Below are positions 42,868 to 51,995 of a stretch of DNA of 64,000 nucleotides, in pieces; positions within the stretch are counted from its first letter, which is position 1; the number at the start of each line of letters is the position of its first letter. The translations under genes and the position numbers were made by a program. The DNA comes from an uncultured Alphaproteobacteria bacterium (GTDB lineage Bacteria > Pseudomonadota > Alphaproteobacteria > Rhodobacterales > Rhodobacteraceae): contig CACNDI010000001.1 of the NCBI GenBank assembly GCA_902619165.1, positions 170,522-234,521 on the forward strand, read 5' to 3'. The notes below the pieces were generated by a model. It was not told the DNA's origin, did not search any database, and saw only the letters and a list, made by a program, of their open reading frames with translations.

Positions 42868-44034
42868 ATGGCAAAATTATTTATTTTTACCACTTTTTTA
42901 ATTTGTGTCTTGAGTAAAATAGCTCTTGGGTTTTCCACGACTGCTAAGACAGCGTTGGTTATTGATAACACGACTGGCGAGGTTTTACTCTCTAAAGATA
43001 TTAATCGACCAATTCCTCCAGCTTCAATGTCAAAATTGATGACACTATGGATGGTATTTGAAAGTTTGGAGGAAGGCAAAATAGAGTTAGATGACACTTT
43101 CAGAGTATCAAAAAAAGCGTGGAAAAAGGGTGGTTCTAAGATGTTTCTCAGAGAAGGGGAATACGTAACAATTAAAAACCTAATTAAGGGGGTTATTATC
43201 CAATCGGGAAATGATGCATGCATCGTATTAGCCGAAGGAATAGCTGGAACAGAAGCGAATTTTGCAGAACTAATGACCATAAGAGCTAAGGAAATTGGAT
43301 TGAAAAGCTCAAACTTTACAAATTCAACAGGTTGGCCTGACCCTGAACACAAGATGTCTTCAAAAGATATTGTTACCTTGGCAAATAAAATAAGGGAAGA
43401 ATATCCTTCTTATTACAGAATATTTGATGATCTAGAGTTTACCTGGGATAATATTTCTCAAAAAAATAGAAATCCTCTACTTTTCATGAACCTAGGTGCT
43501 GATGGGCTGAAGACTGGATATACGGAGGAGGCTGGTTATGGATTAATTGCTTCGGTAAAACAAAGCGAAAGACGAGTAACTTTCGTTATTACCGGTCTTA
43601 ACTCGGTTGAGCAAAGAGCACGCGAAGCGAAAGGAATAACGACGTGGGCTTTCAAGAAGTTTAAATTGAAAACATATTTTAAAAAAAACTCTATCATTTT
43701 GGAAGCACCCGTTTGGAGAGGTAAAAAAGAAAGCGTGAAGATATCCGCAACAAATGATGTTCAGACACTTCTTGCCGCTGATGCTACAGAGGAAACTGAG
43801 ATTCAAATTGTTTTAAAAGAACCGCTAGTAGCTCCTTTGAAGAAAGGGCAAAAAATAAATGGTTTCTTGGTAATCAAAACAGCTCACCTTTCCAAAACGG
43901 GTGAGAAGAATAAAGAATTAATTTTTCCAATAGAAGTTGGTGAAGATTTAGAAAGAGGAGGGTTAGCAAATAAACTAGCAACTAATCTGGATACTTTGAA
44001 ATCTAAATTTTTCTCGCTTCTCGGATCTAAATAA
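42868..44034 (+). CDS. dacA: D-alanyl-D-alanine carboxypeptidase (penicillin-binding protein, DacA/S11 family)
   Basis: A 388-residue precursor with a signal peptide in the first ~21 residues (FIFTTFLICVLSKIALG). The three active-site motifs are present: SxxK (S53-K56 in ASMSKLM), SGN (S113-N115 in IQSGND) and KTG (K215-G217 in DGLKTGYTE). It trims the terminal D-Ala from peptidoglycan peptides in the periplasm. The C-terminal ~100 residues form the PBP5 C-terminal beta domain. Its stop overlaps the tmk start (ATGA type), as is common in Alphaproteobacteria, where this gene, tmk and holB are neighbours. Confidence 0.92.
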   Translation: MAKLFIFTTFLICVLSKIALGFSTTAKTALVIDNTTGEVLLSKDINRPIPPASMSKLMTLWMVFESLEEGKIELDDTFRVSKKAWKKGGSKMFLREGEYVTIKNLIKGVIIQSGNDACIVLAEGIAGTEANFAELMTIRAKEIGLKSSNFTNSTGWPDPEHKMSSKDIVTLANKIREEYPSYYRIFDDLEFTWDNISQKNRNPLLFMNLGADGLKTGYTEEAGYGLIASVKQSERRVTFVITGLNSVEQRAREAKGITTWAFKKFKLKTYFKKNSIILEAPVWRGKKESVKISATNDVQTLLAADATEETEIQIVLKEPLVAPLKKGQKINGFLVIKTAHLSKTGEKNKELIFPIEVGEDLERGGLANKLATNLDTLKSKFFSLLGSK

Positions 44035-44651
44035 TGAAAGGTATTTTTATTAGTTTTGAGGGGATTGATGGTTGTGGAAAATCTACTCAAATAAATCTTC
44101 TTGCAAAATACTTTGCTAAGCAGAAAAAATCTTTTGTTAAGACAGAGGAACCGGGAGGTACTGAAGGGGCAAATGAAATAAGAAAAATCCTTCTTAGAGA
44201 GAATAATTTTAAGTGGTCAGTTGAAACAGAGGCATTGCTTTTCATGGCTGCCAGAAATGATCATGTCGAAAAAGTTATTAAACCGGCCATTGAAGATAAT
44301 AAAGTCGTTATATGCGACCGATTCATGGACAGTACTATAGTTTATCAAGGAATGCGAAGTCCGCAGGCTAAAAAACTGAGCCTATTGTTATTTGACCAGA
44401 TGGGCATTAATCCAGACATCACATTTCTTATTGATATGGACCCTGAAATCGCTCTAGACCGAGCATTAAATAGGGAAACTGACGAAGATAGATTTGAAAA
44501 CTATGGAATAAAATTTCAACGCCAACTGCGAAAAAACTTTTTAGATATCGCAAAAAAACATAGTGAGAGAATTAAGATAATTGACGGAAATCAATCGCTA
44601 CAGCATGTTGCTACCCAAATAATGGAGAGCATAGAAACTCTAATTAAGTGA
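44034..44651 (+). CDS. tmk: Thymidylate kinase
   Basis: A 205-residue kinase. SFEGIDGCGKSTQINLLAKY is the P-loop, KTEEPGGTEGANEIR the DR/TMP-binding region, and DRFMDSTIVYQG the DRx motif that binds dTMP. NRETDEDRFENYG is the lid. It phosphorylates dTMP to dTDP in DNA precursor synthesis. It overlaps dacA by one base and stops two bases before holB starts, so the three genes are cotranscribed. Confidence 0.97.
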   Translation: MKGIFISFEGIDGCGKSTQINLLAKYFAKQKKSFVKTEEPGGTEGANEIRKILLRENNFKWSVETEALLFMAARNDHVEKVIKPAIEDNKVVICDRFMDSTIVYQGMRSPQAKKLSLLLFDQMGINPDITFLIDMDPEIALDRALNRETDEDRFENYGIKFQRQLRKNFLDIAKKHSERIKIIDGNQSLQHVATQIMESIETLIK

Positions 44652-44652
44652 T

Positions 44653-45714
44653 ATGATAGAAAAAGTAGATCATAAGTTTACAGGATCGTCAAATGGGGAT
44701 AATTCCTTTCTTTTTGGGCATAAAGAACAGATAGCTTTCCTGCTTAATTGCATTAGGAACAAGCAAATTCCTAACGCATGGCTTTTTTACGGGCCGGCGG
44801 GAATTGGCAAAGCTTCTCTTGCATTGAATGTGGCAAAGTTATTGTCAAAGGATAGCATATTCAAAGAAGACAGTCTAAGTTTTCTTTCTGAAAAAGATAT
44901 ACGAAATCCAGATGTCTCAACTCGAATAAACAATATTTTCTTCTGCAAAAGAAAATGGGATGACAAAAAGAAGTTTTTTCAAAAGCGCATTTCTATTGAT
45001 GACATACGAGAACTCAATAGAAAATTCTATTTATCTTCGGCTGACTATTCTTACAAAGTCTGCATAGTTGATACGACAGAAGATTTGAACATTTCTGCAT
45101 CAAATTCCCTATTAAAAATACTCGAAGAACCACCAAAAAATACTTTATTCATTTTAGTGTCAAACAATAAGCAATCTGTCCTGCCTACTATTCTTTCAAG
45201 ATGCCAAAAAATTGGCTTTAAAAGACTAAATGAGGATGACCTTCGAAATATATCTGCGGGTTTATTTGAAGAAAATCATTTTGAGCTACTTAAGAAGACT
45301 GGTGCTCTGACATCTTGCGATGGATCTGTAAAAAAGCTTCTTAACTTTCTAGACAAAGATTATATGAAGTTTTTTAATAGCGTGAAGGAGTTATTATTGG
45401 GTCTACCTAACCTTAATAAACGAGAAGCTATTAAATTATTAACAGTTAACAAAGAATACCTTAGTAACGACGACCCTGATAAATCCGCGTTTGGTGTTCT
45501 TTTAAAATTACTTGCGTCGTTTGCAAAAAATGAACTCGATTTGTTGATCGACAATAAATCAGTTCAAGTAGAGGTCAATCTTACAGCAGCTCATTTGTAT
45601 TCACAAATTTCACTTTTGAGACATCAATCAATGGAGTACAATATTGAAGCTAAAAAAGTTCTCTTTCTAGCCTTAAACATAATAGAATTAGCCTTTGAAA
45701 AATACAAAAATTAA
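44653..45714 (+). CDS. holB: DNA polymerase III delta-prime subunit
   Basis: A 353-residue AAA+ protein. LFGHKEQIAFLLNCIRNKQI and NAWLFYGPAGIGKASLALNV hold the degenerate P-loop of delta-prime. The central KVCIVDTTEDLNISASNSL, LLKILEEPPKNTLFIL and ILSRCQKI (SRC arginine-finger motif) are the clamp-loader signatures. The start ATG at 44653 follows the tmk stop. It is a component of the clamp loader with HolA and DnaX. The 3' end overlaps the tatD gene by 20 bases. Confidence 0.93.
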   Translation: MIEKVDHKFTGSSNGDNSFLFGHKEQIAFLLNCIRNKQIPNAWLFYGPAGIGKASLALNVAKLLSKDSIFKEDSLSFLSEKDIRNPDVSTRINNIFFCKRKWDDKKKFFQKRISIDDIRELNRKFYLSSADYSYKVCIVDTTEDLNISASNSLLKILEEPPKNTLFILVSNNKQSVLPTILSRCQKIGFKRLNEDDLRNISAGLFEENHFELLKKTGALTSCDGSVKKLLNFLDKDYMKFFNSVKELLLGLPNLNKREAIKLLTVNKEYLSNDDPDKSAFGVLLKLLASFAKNELDLLIDNKSVQVEVNLTAAHLYSQISLLRHQSMEYNIEAKKVLFLALNIIELAFEKYKN

Positions 45715-46495
45715 TAAATCAGTTATAATAGATAGCCATTGTCATTTGGATTTCAGAACTTTAGCCAACGATATATCCGGTGTTTTGAGTAGAGCGAAGT
45801 CTGAGGGCGTTCATAAAATGTTAACGATTGGGACAAACTATAGAGAAATAAGTGAGATCATTTCTTTAAGCGAAAGATACGAAGAAATATTTTTTGCAAC
45901 GGGGGTACATCCTAACCAGCCATCAGATGATCTTAAATTTAACAATGAAGATTTACTATCAATTTGCGAACATAAAAGAATGATCGGAGTAGGTGAAACT
46001 GGTTTAGACTTTCACTATTCTCAAGGTAGTAAAAAAGATCAAATAAAATCATTGATACAACATATTGAGGTAGCTAAAGAAGCAGACCTACCAGTTATCA
46101 TTCATGCAAGAAATGCAGATAAAGAGATTGGAAAAATTTTATCTGAGCAATATCATAAAAGTCCTTTTAAATGTGTTATGCACTGCTTTTCTTCCGGCTC
46201 TTATCTAGCAGAGGAGGTAATTGACTTAGGATTTTATCTTTCAATGTCGGGCATTATTACCTTTAAAAATTCTCAAAATCTTCGAAAAATATTTTCAAAG
46301 GTACCAATAGATAAAGTCTTAGTTGAAACTGACAGTCCATATCTAGCCCCAGCTCCACATCGTGGAAAGTCCAACGAACCAGCTTTTGTTTCCTTTATCG
46401 CTAAAAAAGGAGCAGAAGTTCTAAATGTTGATGAAGACTTTTTTAGAAATCAAACTACAAAGAATTTTTTCACTCTGTTCAAGAAAGCATTTTAG
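45695..46495 (+). CDS. tatD: TatD-family metal-dependent DNase
   Basis: A 266-residue TIM-barrel hydrolase. DSHCHLDF (HxH metal ligands), GVGETGLDFHY, HARNADKEI, CVMHCFSSGS and ETDSPYLAPAPHRG are all family motifs. The start is the TTG at 45695, inside the end of holB; the second codon onward gives a plausible lead-in (KNTKINKSVIIDSH). TatD acts as a 3'-5' exonuclease or DNase with divalent metals. In most Alphaproteobacteria metG stands between holB and tatD; it is absent here. Confidence 0.9.
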   Translation: MKNTKINKSVIIDSHCHLDFRTLANDISGVLSRAKSEGVHKMLTIGTNYREISEIISLSERYEEIFFATGVHPNQPSDDLKFNNEDLLSICEHKRMIGVGETGLDFHYSQGSKKDQIKSLIQHIEVAKEADLPVIIHARNADKEIGKILSEQYHKSPFKCVMHCFSSGSYLAEEVIDLGFYLSMSGIITFKNSQNLRKIFSKVPIDKVLVETDSPYLAPAPHRGKSNEPAFVSFIAKKGAEVLNVDEDFFRNQTTKNFFTLFKKAF

Positions 46496-46497
46496 CT

Positions 46498-47292
46498 GTG
46501 TCATATCAATTTAGAATTTTGGGTTGTGGGTCATCTGGTGGAGTTCCAAGGGTCGGTTTTGGTTGGGGAAATTGTGATCCAATGAATAAAAAAAATAGGC
46601 GGCTAAGATGCTCTTTGCTCGTTGAAAGAGTTACAAGATCAAAAAAAACAACCGTGCTTATAGATACTGGTCCAGATATGAGGGAACAACTTTTACAAGC
46701 AAAAGTTTCTAATTTAGATGCGGTATTATACACCCATTCACATGCCGATCATGTTCATGGCATAGATGATTTAAGGACACTAGCGTACAGAAAAAGAGAA
46801 AAAATTCCTGTATGGGCAGATGAAGTAACCCAGGAACGATTATTACAAGGTTTCTCATATATTTTTCAAACTCCAAAAAAAAGTAAGTATCCACCTATTT
46901 GTGAATTGAATCTAATAAAGGCAAAAGATGTAAAAATCAGAGGTGCTGGGGGTGAAATAAACTTTCGACCTTTGTCAGTTAATCATGGTGATATAGAATC
47001 GTTGGGTTTTAAGATTGATAAATTAGCATATATTCCAGATGTTCTTAATATACCGCTAGTCAGTTGGAAGGAATTAGAAAATCTTGACATTCTAATAATT
47101 GATGCACTTCGTAGAGATCCTCACCCAACTCATACTCACTTGGAAAAAACACTGCACTGGCTAAAAAAGTTGACCCCAAAACGAGCTATTTTAACTAACT
47201 TGCACAATGATTTAGATTATTCGGAACTGAAAAAAGAGTTGCCAAAAAACGTTGAGCCGGCATTTGATGGGCTAGAAGTAACACTGAAATAA
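46498..47292 (+). CDS. MBL-fold phosphodiesterase (PhnP/TatD-operon type)
   Basis: A 264-residue metallo-beta-lactamase-fold hydrolase starting with GTG two bases after the tatD stop. The metal-binding motif HSHADHVHGIDDLR, the QFRILGCGSSGGVPR start with IDTGPDM, and a later LTNLHNDLDY place it with the PhnP-like phosphodiesterases that follow tatD in many Proteobacteria. It probably hydrolyses a cyclic or phosphodiester substrate. Last member of the housekeeping run; the AEC gene starts inside its stop codon. Confidence 0.87.
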   Translation: MSYQFRILGCGSSGGVPRVGFGWGNCDPMNKKNRRLRCSLLVERVTRSKKTTVLIDTGPDMREQLLQAKVSNLDAVLYTHSHADHVHGIDDLRTLAYRKREKIPVWADEVTQERLLQGFSYIFQTPKKSKYPPICELNLIKAKDVKIRGAGGEINFRPLSVNHGDIESLGFKIDKLAYIPDVLNIPLVSWKELENLDILIIDALRRDPHPTHTHLEKTLHWLKKLTPKRAILTNLHNDLDYSELKKELPKNVEPAFDGLEVTLK

Positions 47293-48233
47293 TGCTTTTT
47301 CAGATAGCTCTTGTAATTTTGCCGGTTTTCATATTAGTTGCATTTGGCTTCACTTCTTCTTATCTCCAGTTATTGAAAAGGCACTCAGTTGATGCTCTTA
47401 CAAAATTTTGTCAGGATTTTGGTATACCTTTTCTTTTATTTTTCAACTTAGCAATTCTAGATCTAGATAGAGCCTTTGATTTACGAATTTTAATTTGTTT
47501 CTACAGCTCAATGATAATTTCATTTCTTTTAATAAGTTGTGCTAGCTATTTCATATTTGAGCAAACTTACAAAAGTTCAATAATACTTGGATTTTGTGCA
47601 ATGTTTTCTAATGGAGTTCTACTGGGTCTTCCAATAAGCGAACTCGCCTATGGAGCTGAAAGTCTTTCCATAAATTATACAATTATAATTGGTCATGCGC
47701 CTCTTTGTTATTTAGTTGGCATAGCATTCATAGAGATCGCTAACACTAATTATAAAAAAAACACATTTATTGTTTCCCTAAAAAGCTCATTTAAATCAAT
47801 TATTCTTAATAACTTAACTATTGGAATTTTATTAGGTATAATTTTTAACTTACTAAAATTTGAATTTTCAACACATACTGAGGATTTGTTAAAGCGAGGA
47901 ACAGCTTGGATCATACCTATTTCACTTTTTACGATGGGAGGAGTTCTATATTACTATAGAGTAACAAACTCTTTTAAAATACCTTTTACGATAATATTTA
48001 CCTCTTTATTTATTCAGCCTGCAGTTGTTTATCTAATAGGGGTCTATTATTTGGATATCGAAATAAAATTATTAAGAAATGCCGTAGTAATGGCTGCCAT
48101 GGCTCCTGGATTAAATGCATATTTTTTTGCTAACATTTATGGGCAATGCAGAGAAATAGTAGCCACCACTATTCTAGTTTCAACTGGACTTACTATTTTT
48201 ACTTCGTCTTTCTGGATACTCCTCTTATCCTAG
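47292..48233 (+). CDS. AEC (auxin efflux carrier)-family transporter
   Basis: A 313-residue membrane protein with about ten hydrophobic segments. The central region between segments contains GFCAMFSNGVLLGLPISE, with the NxxxLGLP-type sequence of AEC carriers, and the last part has VVMAAMAPGLNAYFFANIYG. The family includes malate/malonate and auxin carriers. The substrate is unknown. The start codon overlaps the MBL gene's stop (TAATG), so it is translationally coupled to the housekeeping operon. Confidence 0.83.
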   Translation: MLFQIALVILPVFILVAFGFTSSYLQLLKRHSVDALTKFCQDFGIPFLLFFNLAILDLDRAFDLRILICFYSSMIISFLLISCASYFIFEQTYKSSIILGFCAMFSNGVLLGLPISELAYGAESLSINYTIIIGHAPLCYLVGIAFIEIANTNYKKNTFIVSLKSSFKSIILNNLTIGILLGIIFNLLKFEFSTHTEDLLKRGTAWIIPISLFTMGGVLYYYRVTNSFKIPFTIIFTSLFIQPAVVYLIGVYYLDIEIKLLRNAVVMAAMAPGLNAYFFANIYGQCREIVATTILVSTGLTIFTSSFWILLLS

Positions 48234-48234
48234 A

Positions 48235-48441
48235 CTAATTTCCATAGTGTGTGTTAAATGACTGCTCACATAATTTATAGACCAAGGTATCCTTGCCCTC
48301 TCCAGCTTTTCTAGCACAATGCGTTTCGACAGCAGCTGCTCTATTTCCACCTACATAATCAGTAGGACTATTGAAATATTTTGGCCCAGAACAGCACGCG
48401 AGCCCGCTGAACACAATCAAAATACCAATTATTTTTCTCAT
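48235..48441 (-). CDS. Small lipoprotein
   Basis: A 68-residue precursor. MRKIIGILIVFSGLACCSG is a type II signal sequence with lipobox LAC-C, so the mature protein is lipid-anchored at a cysteine near position 16. The mature part has a cysteine pair (HCARKAG, KLCEQ) and a YxxCxxN-like end, common in tiny lipoproteins of unknown role. It sits two bases downstream of the Sel1-repeat gene on the same strand and is probably its operon partner. Confidence 0.72.
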   Translation of the reverse strand: MRKIIGILIVFSGLACCSGPKYFNSPTDYVGGNRAAAVETHCARKAGEGKDTLVYKLCEQSFNTHYGN

Positions 48442-48442
48442 T

Positions 48443-49210
48443 CTATGGTCTCACAAGTACTCTTAGATAATTCATACACTCTTTAAACTTTTTTTCAATA
48501 CATTTTCTAGTTAGCTGTTCAGCACTCTTTATTTGATCTGCGGACATCTTTGTTTCTAGCTCAGTTCTTAACTGAATGCTTCTACTAATACTTCCAATAT
48601 CTCTTGAAAGTAAAGTGGCCAAATTGCAACTAACGTGTGCAAGAGTTAAGTTTTTGTCTACGCCACGTCCTAAAATAAAATTGGTAGCTAGCGCTAAGTG
48701 TGCCTCTGGATTTCCTAGTTGAGCTGATTTTGAAAACCAGAAGTGACTTTCTCTAAAATTTCCAAATTCATCTTGTAATAAAGATGCAAGCCTAAATTGA
48801 GCAATATCATGTTGATTAAATGCTGCTTGTGAATACCAATAAAGCGCTTTTTCTTTATCAATTTCGGTTCCTTCACCCCTTTCATACTTTAGTCCAACAT
48901 TAATTTGGGCCTGTATGTGTCCTGATAAGGCTGCTTTTGTGAAAAAGAATAATGCCTCTTTATCATTCTGTAAAACTCCATCATACAAGAAGCCCAAAAG
49001 AAAATCAGCCTCTCTACTACCTACTTCTGAGGCAGATTTCCAGCTCTGCAACGCATCAGCATAGTTTCCTTTATCATAAAAATTCAGTCCTTCCCTGATT
49101 AAGCTTTTAGACGAGTCTGCTAGGGTAAGCCCACTATACATAAATAGCCACAAGAATAAAAAGATCGTGGTTATGTTTGAAAAGTAATTTTTAGCAAATA
49201 TCGTTGACAT
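48443..49210 (-). CDS. Sel1-repeat (TPR-like) exported protein
   Basis: A 255-residue precursor. An N-terminal hydrophobic segment (IFLFLWLFMYSGLTLA) is followed by NFYDKGNYADALQSWKSASE and at least four Sel1-type repeats such as ALFFFTKAALSGHIQAQIN and ALYWYSQAAFNQHDIAQFR, ending with ALATNFILGRGVDK. Such repeats form a solenoid for protein binding. Periplasmic or inner-membrane attached. The last ~60 residues are helical and cysteine-containing (CNLATLLS, TRKCIEKKFKECMNY). It shares a divergent promoter region with the next gene, in which two inverted repeats lie. Confidence 0.82.
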   Translation of the reverse strand: MSTIFAKNYFSNITTIFLFLWLFMYSGLTLADSSKSLIREGLNFYDKGNYADALQSWKSASEVGSREADFLLGFLYDGVLQNDKEALFFFTKAALSGHIQAQINVGLKYERGEGTEIDKEKALYWYSQAAFNQHDIAQFRLASLLQDEFGNFRESHFWFSKSAQLGNPEAHLALATNFILGRGVDKNLTLAHVSCNLATLLSRDIGSISRSIQLRTELETKMSADQIKSAEQLTRKCIEKKFKECMNYLRVLVRP

Positions 49211-49295
49211 GAATTCGTTATTCTGTGTGAGGATCTTTGATTATATAGTCAAATGTATTTAAATCATATTTTATTTATATTGTATTTTATTTAAT

Positions 49296-49320
49296 GTTTT
49301 CCATATAATCTGTGGAAAAC
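49296..49320. promoter_or_regulatory. Inverted repeat in divergent promoter region
   Basis: Perfect 8-bp arms GTTTTCCA (49296-49303) and TGGAAAAC (49313-49320) are separated by nine bases, in a very AT-rich gap between the Sel1 gene and the next gene. It could be an operator or a hairpin in the 5' region of either gene. No matching regulator is encoded nearby. Confidence 0.35.
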
Positions 49321-49381
49321 CCTGTGAATTAGTAAGAAAATATTTTACTAAACCTTTGTTCGATAATAACTTCACCCTATA

Positions 49382-49398
49382 TGCCTAAAACTTAGGCA
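49382..49398. promoter_or_regulatory. 17-bp palindrome
   Basis: TGCCTAA-AAC-TTAGGCA is a perfect 7-bp inverted repeat with a 3-base centre, about 70 bases upstream of the start at 49467. Size and position fit an operator for a dimeric repressor or activator of that gene. The binding protein is unknown. Confidence 0.35.
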
Positions 49399-49466
49399 CT
49401 ATTAAAATAAATACTTGAAAAAGAGAAAAATTTTTGTATTCATGCAATTTATTTTGGAGTGGCAAT

Positions 49467-49889
49467 ATGGTCAAAGAAATAGAGCATGATGAAATAAGTG
49501 AAGTAGCAGAATCTGGCAAGATGCACAATATTACTTCAAAGGCTGGAAGACTGGCTATGGAATTAGCAGCAGAAAAAAAGCGTCTTGCACAAGAACTTGA
49601 AGAATTACAGGGCGAATATGATGATATTAAACCTCTTACACCAACAGGAACAAGAGATTGGTATGTGAAGTGGAGCTCTATGATTTTAGGAGTTATAGGA
49701 GTATTTCTTATCTCTGCCGAAATATACCTTTTTGGACAGCTAGCTTACTTGATAAGTGCGATAGGATGGATTTATGTAGGAATGCAGTGGGGCGATCGAG
49801 CCATTATGATTGGTTCTGCGATAAGTGCTACTGCGGTAGCTATGTTTTTAATAGAAAACCCTTTGCTCTTCAGCCAACTTCTTGGTTAA
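49467..49889 (+). CDS. Membrane protein with N-terminal coiled coil, DUF6552-like
   Basis: A 140-residue protein starting at the ATG after TGGAG. The first ~65 residues are charged and helical (ELAAEKKRLAQELEELQGEY, a likely coiled coil). The C-terminal half has two or three hydrophobic segments beginning DWYVKWSSMILGVIGVFLI and ending WIYVGMQWGDRAIMIGSA. This second part resembles a small marine membrane family (DUF6552-like) in which KW...W.G..W.D.A...NA is conserved. Role unknown. Confidence 0.7.
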   Translation: MVKEIEHDEISEVAESGKMHNITSKAGRLAMELAAEKKRLAQELEELQGEYDDIKPLTPTGTRDWYVKWSSMILGVIGVFLISAEIYLFGQLAYLISAIGWIYVGMQWGDRAIMIGSAISATAVAMFLIENPLLFSQLLG

Positions 49890-49914
49890 AATACTAATGG
49901 GCCTACTATTAAGC

Positions 49915-50757
49915 TTAAATCGATTTCAGAGACATATTAATCTTTTTAAAGGATTCACTTGCTACGTTGAGAGGTCGACCAGCCAATAAGCCTCCATCCA
50001 CAACAAAATCTTGGCCAGTTACAAATGTACTTTCATCACTGGCGAGATATATAGCCAAGTTAGCAATATCTTCTGGTAACCCTGCACGGGATATTGGTTG
50101 AAAATCATTGAAGGCTTCGCTTGACTTAAGGTGATCATCACTCAAAGAGAGCTTTTCACCTGATAATTTCTGACCAACACCAAATATTTCGGTTATTATT
50201 GCTCCAGGAGAAATTGAGTTAACTCGTATGTTAGATTTTGCTAATTCAAGAGAAGTAACCTTGCTGAAATGTATAACCCCTGCTTTGGCAGCCGAATAAA
50301 CGGAACCACCACAGCCTCCCCAATGGCCTGCAATGCTTGCAGTGTTCACTATGCTGCCATTTTTCTGCTTACTCATAACTCTTGTCGCTTCTCTAGTCCC
50401 AATAATGACACTAGTCAGAAGAAGATCCAGACTATGCTTTATTTTATCGTATGAAATATCTTCAATATTTCTAACAAAATCTGGGGCGCCCGCATTATTG
50501 AACATAGCATCAATTTTTCCGTAGTGACTAGATACTTCTTCAACAAGTGTGCAGATCTGTTCCTCGTGTAATACATCACACTTGATAAATCGGCACCTCT
50601 TTCCTAGCTCCGTTGCAATTTTTTTTCCCTCATCTTCTCTCCTGCCAGAAATCACTACTTCAGCTCCTTGAGAAATTGACTGTTTCGCTATCTCAAGCCC
50701 TATGCCGCTTGTTGCTCCTGTAATAACAACCACCTTATCCAATAATCTTTTTACCAT
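49915..50757 (-). CDS. Short-chain dehydrogenase/reductase
   Basis: A 280-residue classical SDR. VVVITGATSGIGLEIAK is the cofactor motif, NNAG appears as MFNNAGAPD, the catalytic Ser and YxxxK are in VNTASIAGHWG and YSAAKAGVIHF, and the end block FVTGQDFVVDGG is typical. The preceding ATG at 50772 has no Shine-Dalgarno, while that at 50757 (MVKRLLDK) has AGGA upstream. Its reaction is an alcohol/ketone oxidoreduction; the residues after the first beta strand slightly favour NADP. It stands in a minus-strand series after an aminotransferase gene. Confidence 0.88.
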   Translation of the reverse strand: MVKRLLDKVVVITGATSGIGLEIAKQSISQGAEVVISGRREDEGKKIATELGKRCRFIKCDVLHEEQICTLVEEVSSHYGKIDAMFNNAGAPDFVRNIEDISYDKIKHSLDLLLTSVIIGTREATRVMSKQKNGSIVNTASIAGHWGGCGGSVYSAAKAGVIHFSKVTSLELAKSNIRVNSISPGAIITEIFGVGQKLSGEKLSLSDDHLKSSEAFNDFQPISRAGLPEDIANLAIYLASDESTFVTGQDFVVDGGLLAGRPLNVASESFKKINMSLKSI

Positions 50758-50785
50758 ATCCAATCCTATCATTTACGTTTGTTTT

Positions 50786-51940
50786 TTATTGAAGATATTT
50801 CTTTTCTTTCATAAATATTTTAATTCTCTCTATACCATTTAGTATCTCGGGTGTGCTTCTAGCATAAGATAACCTGATTTTTGACTTTCCATTTATTGGA
50901 TCAAAATCTATCCCAGGTGTCATAGCTACACCCCCGACATCTAACATTTTTTTTACGAAATCGTAGCTATCAGACGAAAATTCACTGATATCTATGTATA
51001 AGTAAAATGCGCCGTCTGGCGGTGCTATATTATTAAAACCAAATTCAGGTAACGCGTTTAATAAATTCTCTCTATTCTCTTTGTAAGTCATGAGGTTTTT
51101 TTCTAATTCCACTTTTCCTTCAAATGCTCCAATTGCTAAAATTTGACTGGCGTGCGAAGCGCATATAAACAAATTTTGCTGTATTCTTTCAACTATCCTT
51201 ACGTGTTCTTTAGGAACAACAATCCAACCTATTCTCCAGCCTGTCATAGAAAAATATTTTGAAAATGAGTTTATGATATAGCAGTTATCACCAAACTCTA
51301 AGACAGTTGAAGGTTGCATATCGTATTGTATGCCATGGTATATTTCGTCACTTATTAGTGAGATATTTCTATCTGTACAATAATTCACTAAGGCCTCTAA
51401 ATGCTCTCTATTAATCATAGAGCCAGTAGGATTTCCTGGTGAGGCAATTAATAAGCCATTAATATTATGATGGCTAAGATCACTCGGAGTTGGTTGAAAT
51501 TTATTTTTTTCAGTTGTGTTTATGAGTACCGGATCTAAGTTGAGGGTTTTCATAATTTGCCGATAACTGGGATAGCCTGGATTACCTAATCCCACTTTGT
51601 CAAGCTTGTCAAAGAGTGCCGTAAAAGCAAGGATAAAGCCTGCCGATGAACCACTAGTTATTATAATCCTATTCCAATCGACATCCATTCCATACCAATC
51701 GCCATATAATTCAGCAATTTTTTTTCTTAAATCAGGGAGCCCTAGAGCTACTGTGTAACCCATTGGATTATCTTTCATAGCTTTTTTTAAGAAATCCTTG
51801 GCGGCTTCTGGCGCTGAGGTTCCTGGCTGCCCAACTTCCATATGAACCACTCCTTGTCCTTTTTGCTCAATTGAATTAGCTCTTTCCATAATATCCATCA
51901 CAATAAAGGGATTTATTAAACTTCTCTTGGAACTTTTCAT
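50786..51940 (-). CDS. Class I/II PLP aminotransferase
   Basis: A 384-residue aminotransferase. PLP lysine K228 lies in NSFSKYFSMTGWRIGW, with ASPGNPTGSMI and the DEIYHGI block before it, and the C-terminal IRLSYA holds the carboxylate-binding arginine. This is the aspartate/tyrosine aminotransferase fold I-gamma subgroup. Probable substrates are glutamate plus an alpha-keto acid. It shares an upstream operon region with a Sel1 protein and HPF on the same strand, but 55 bases separate it from them. Confidence 0.9.
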   Translation of the reverse strand: MKSSKRSLINPFIVMDIMERANSIEQKGQGVVHMEVGQPGTSAPEAAKDFLKKAMKDNPMGYTVALGLPDLRKKIAELYGDWYGMDVDWNRIIITSGSSAGFILAFTALFDKLDKVGLGNPGYPSYRQIMKTLNLDPVLINTTEKNKFQPTPSDLSHHNINGLLIASPGNPTGSMINREHLEALVNYCTDRNISLISDEIYHGIQYDMQPSTVLEFGDNCYIINSFSKYFSMTGWRIGWIVVPKEHVRIVERIQQNLFICASHASQILAIGAFEGKVELEKNLMTYKENRENLLNALPEFGFNNIAPPDGAFYLYIDISEFSSDSYDFVKKMLDVGGVAMTPGIDFDPINGKSKIRLSYARSTPEILNGIERIKIFMKEKKYLQ

Positions 51941-51995
51941 ATTATTTGATTTTTAAAAACTTTCAGGTTTGCCATGATATATATATATTAATTTC

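Noticed and set aside
49311..49331. Two sequences one mismatch from DnaA boxes (TGTGGAAAA, TGTGAATTA) in AT-rich DNA
   Set aside because: Only near-matches, no cluster of exact TTATCCACA boxes, no dnaA, hemE, parAB or gidA genes around, and AT-rich DNA produces such matches by chance.
51974..51990. Short AT dinucleotide run (ATATATATATTA)
   Set aside because: Too short to be a meaningful repeat; common in this AT-rich genome.
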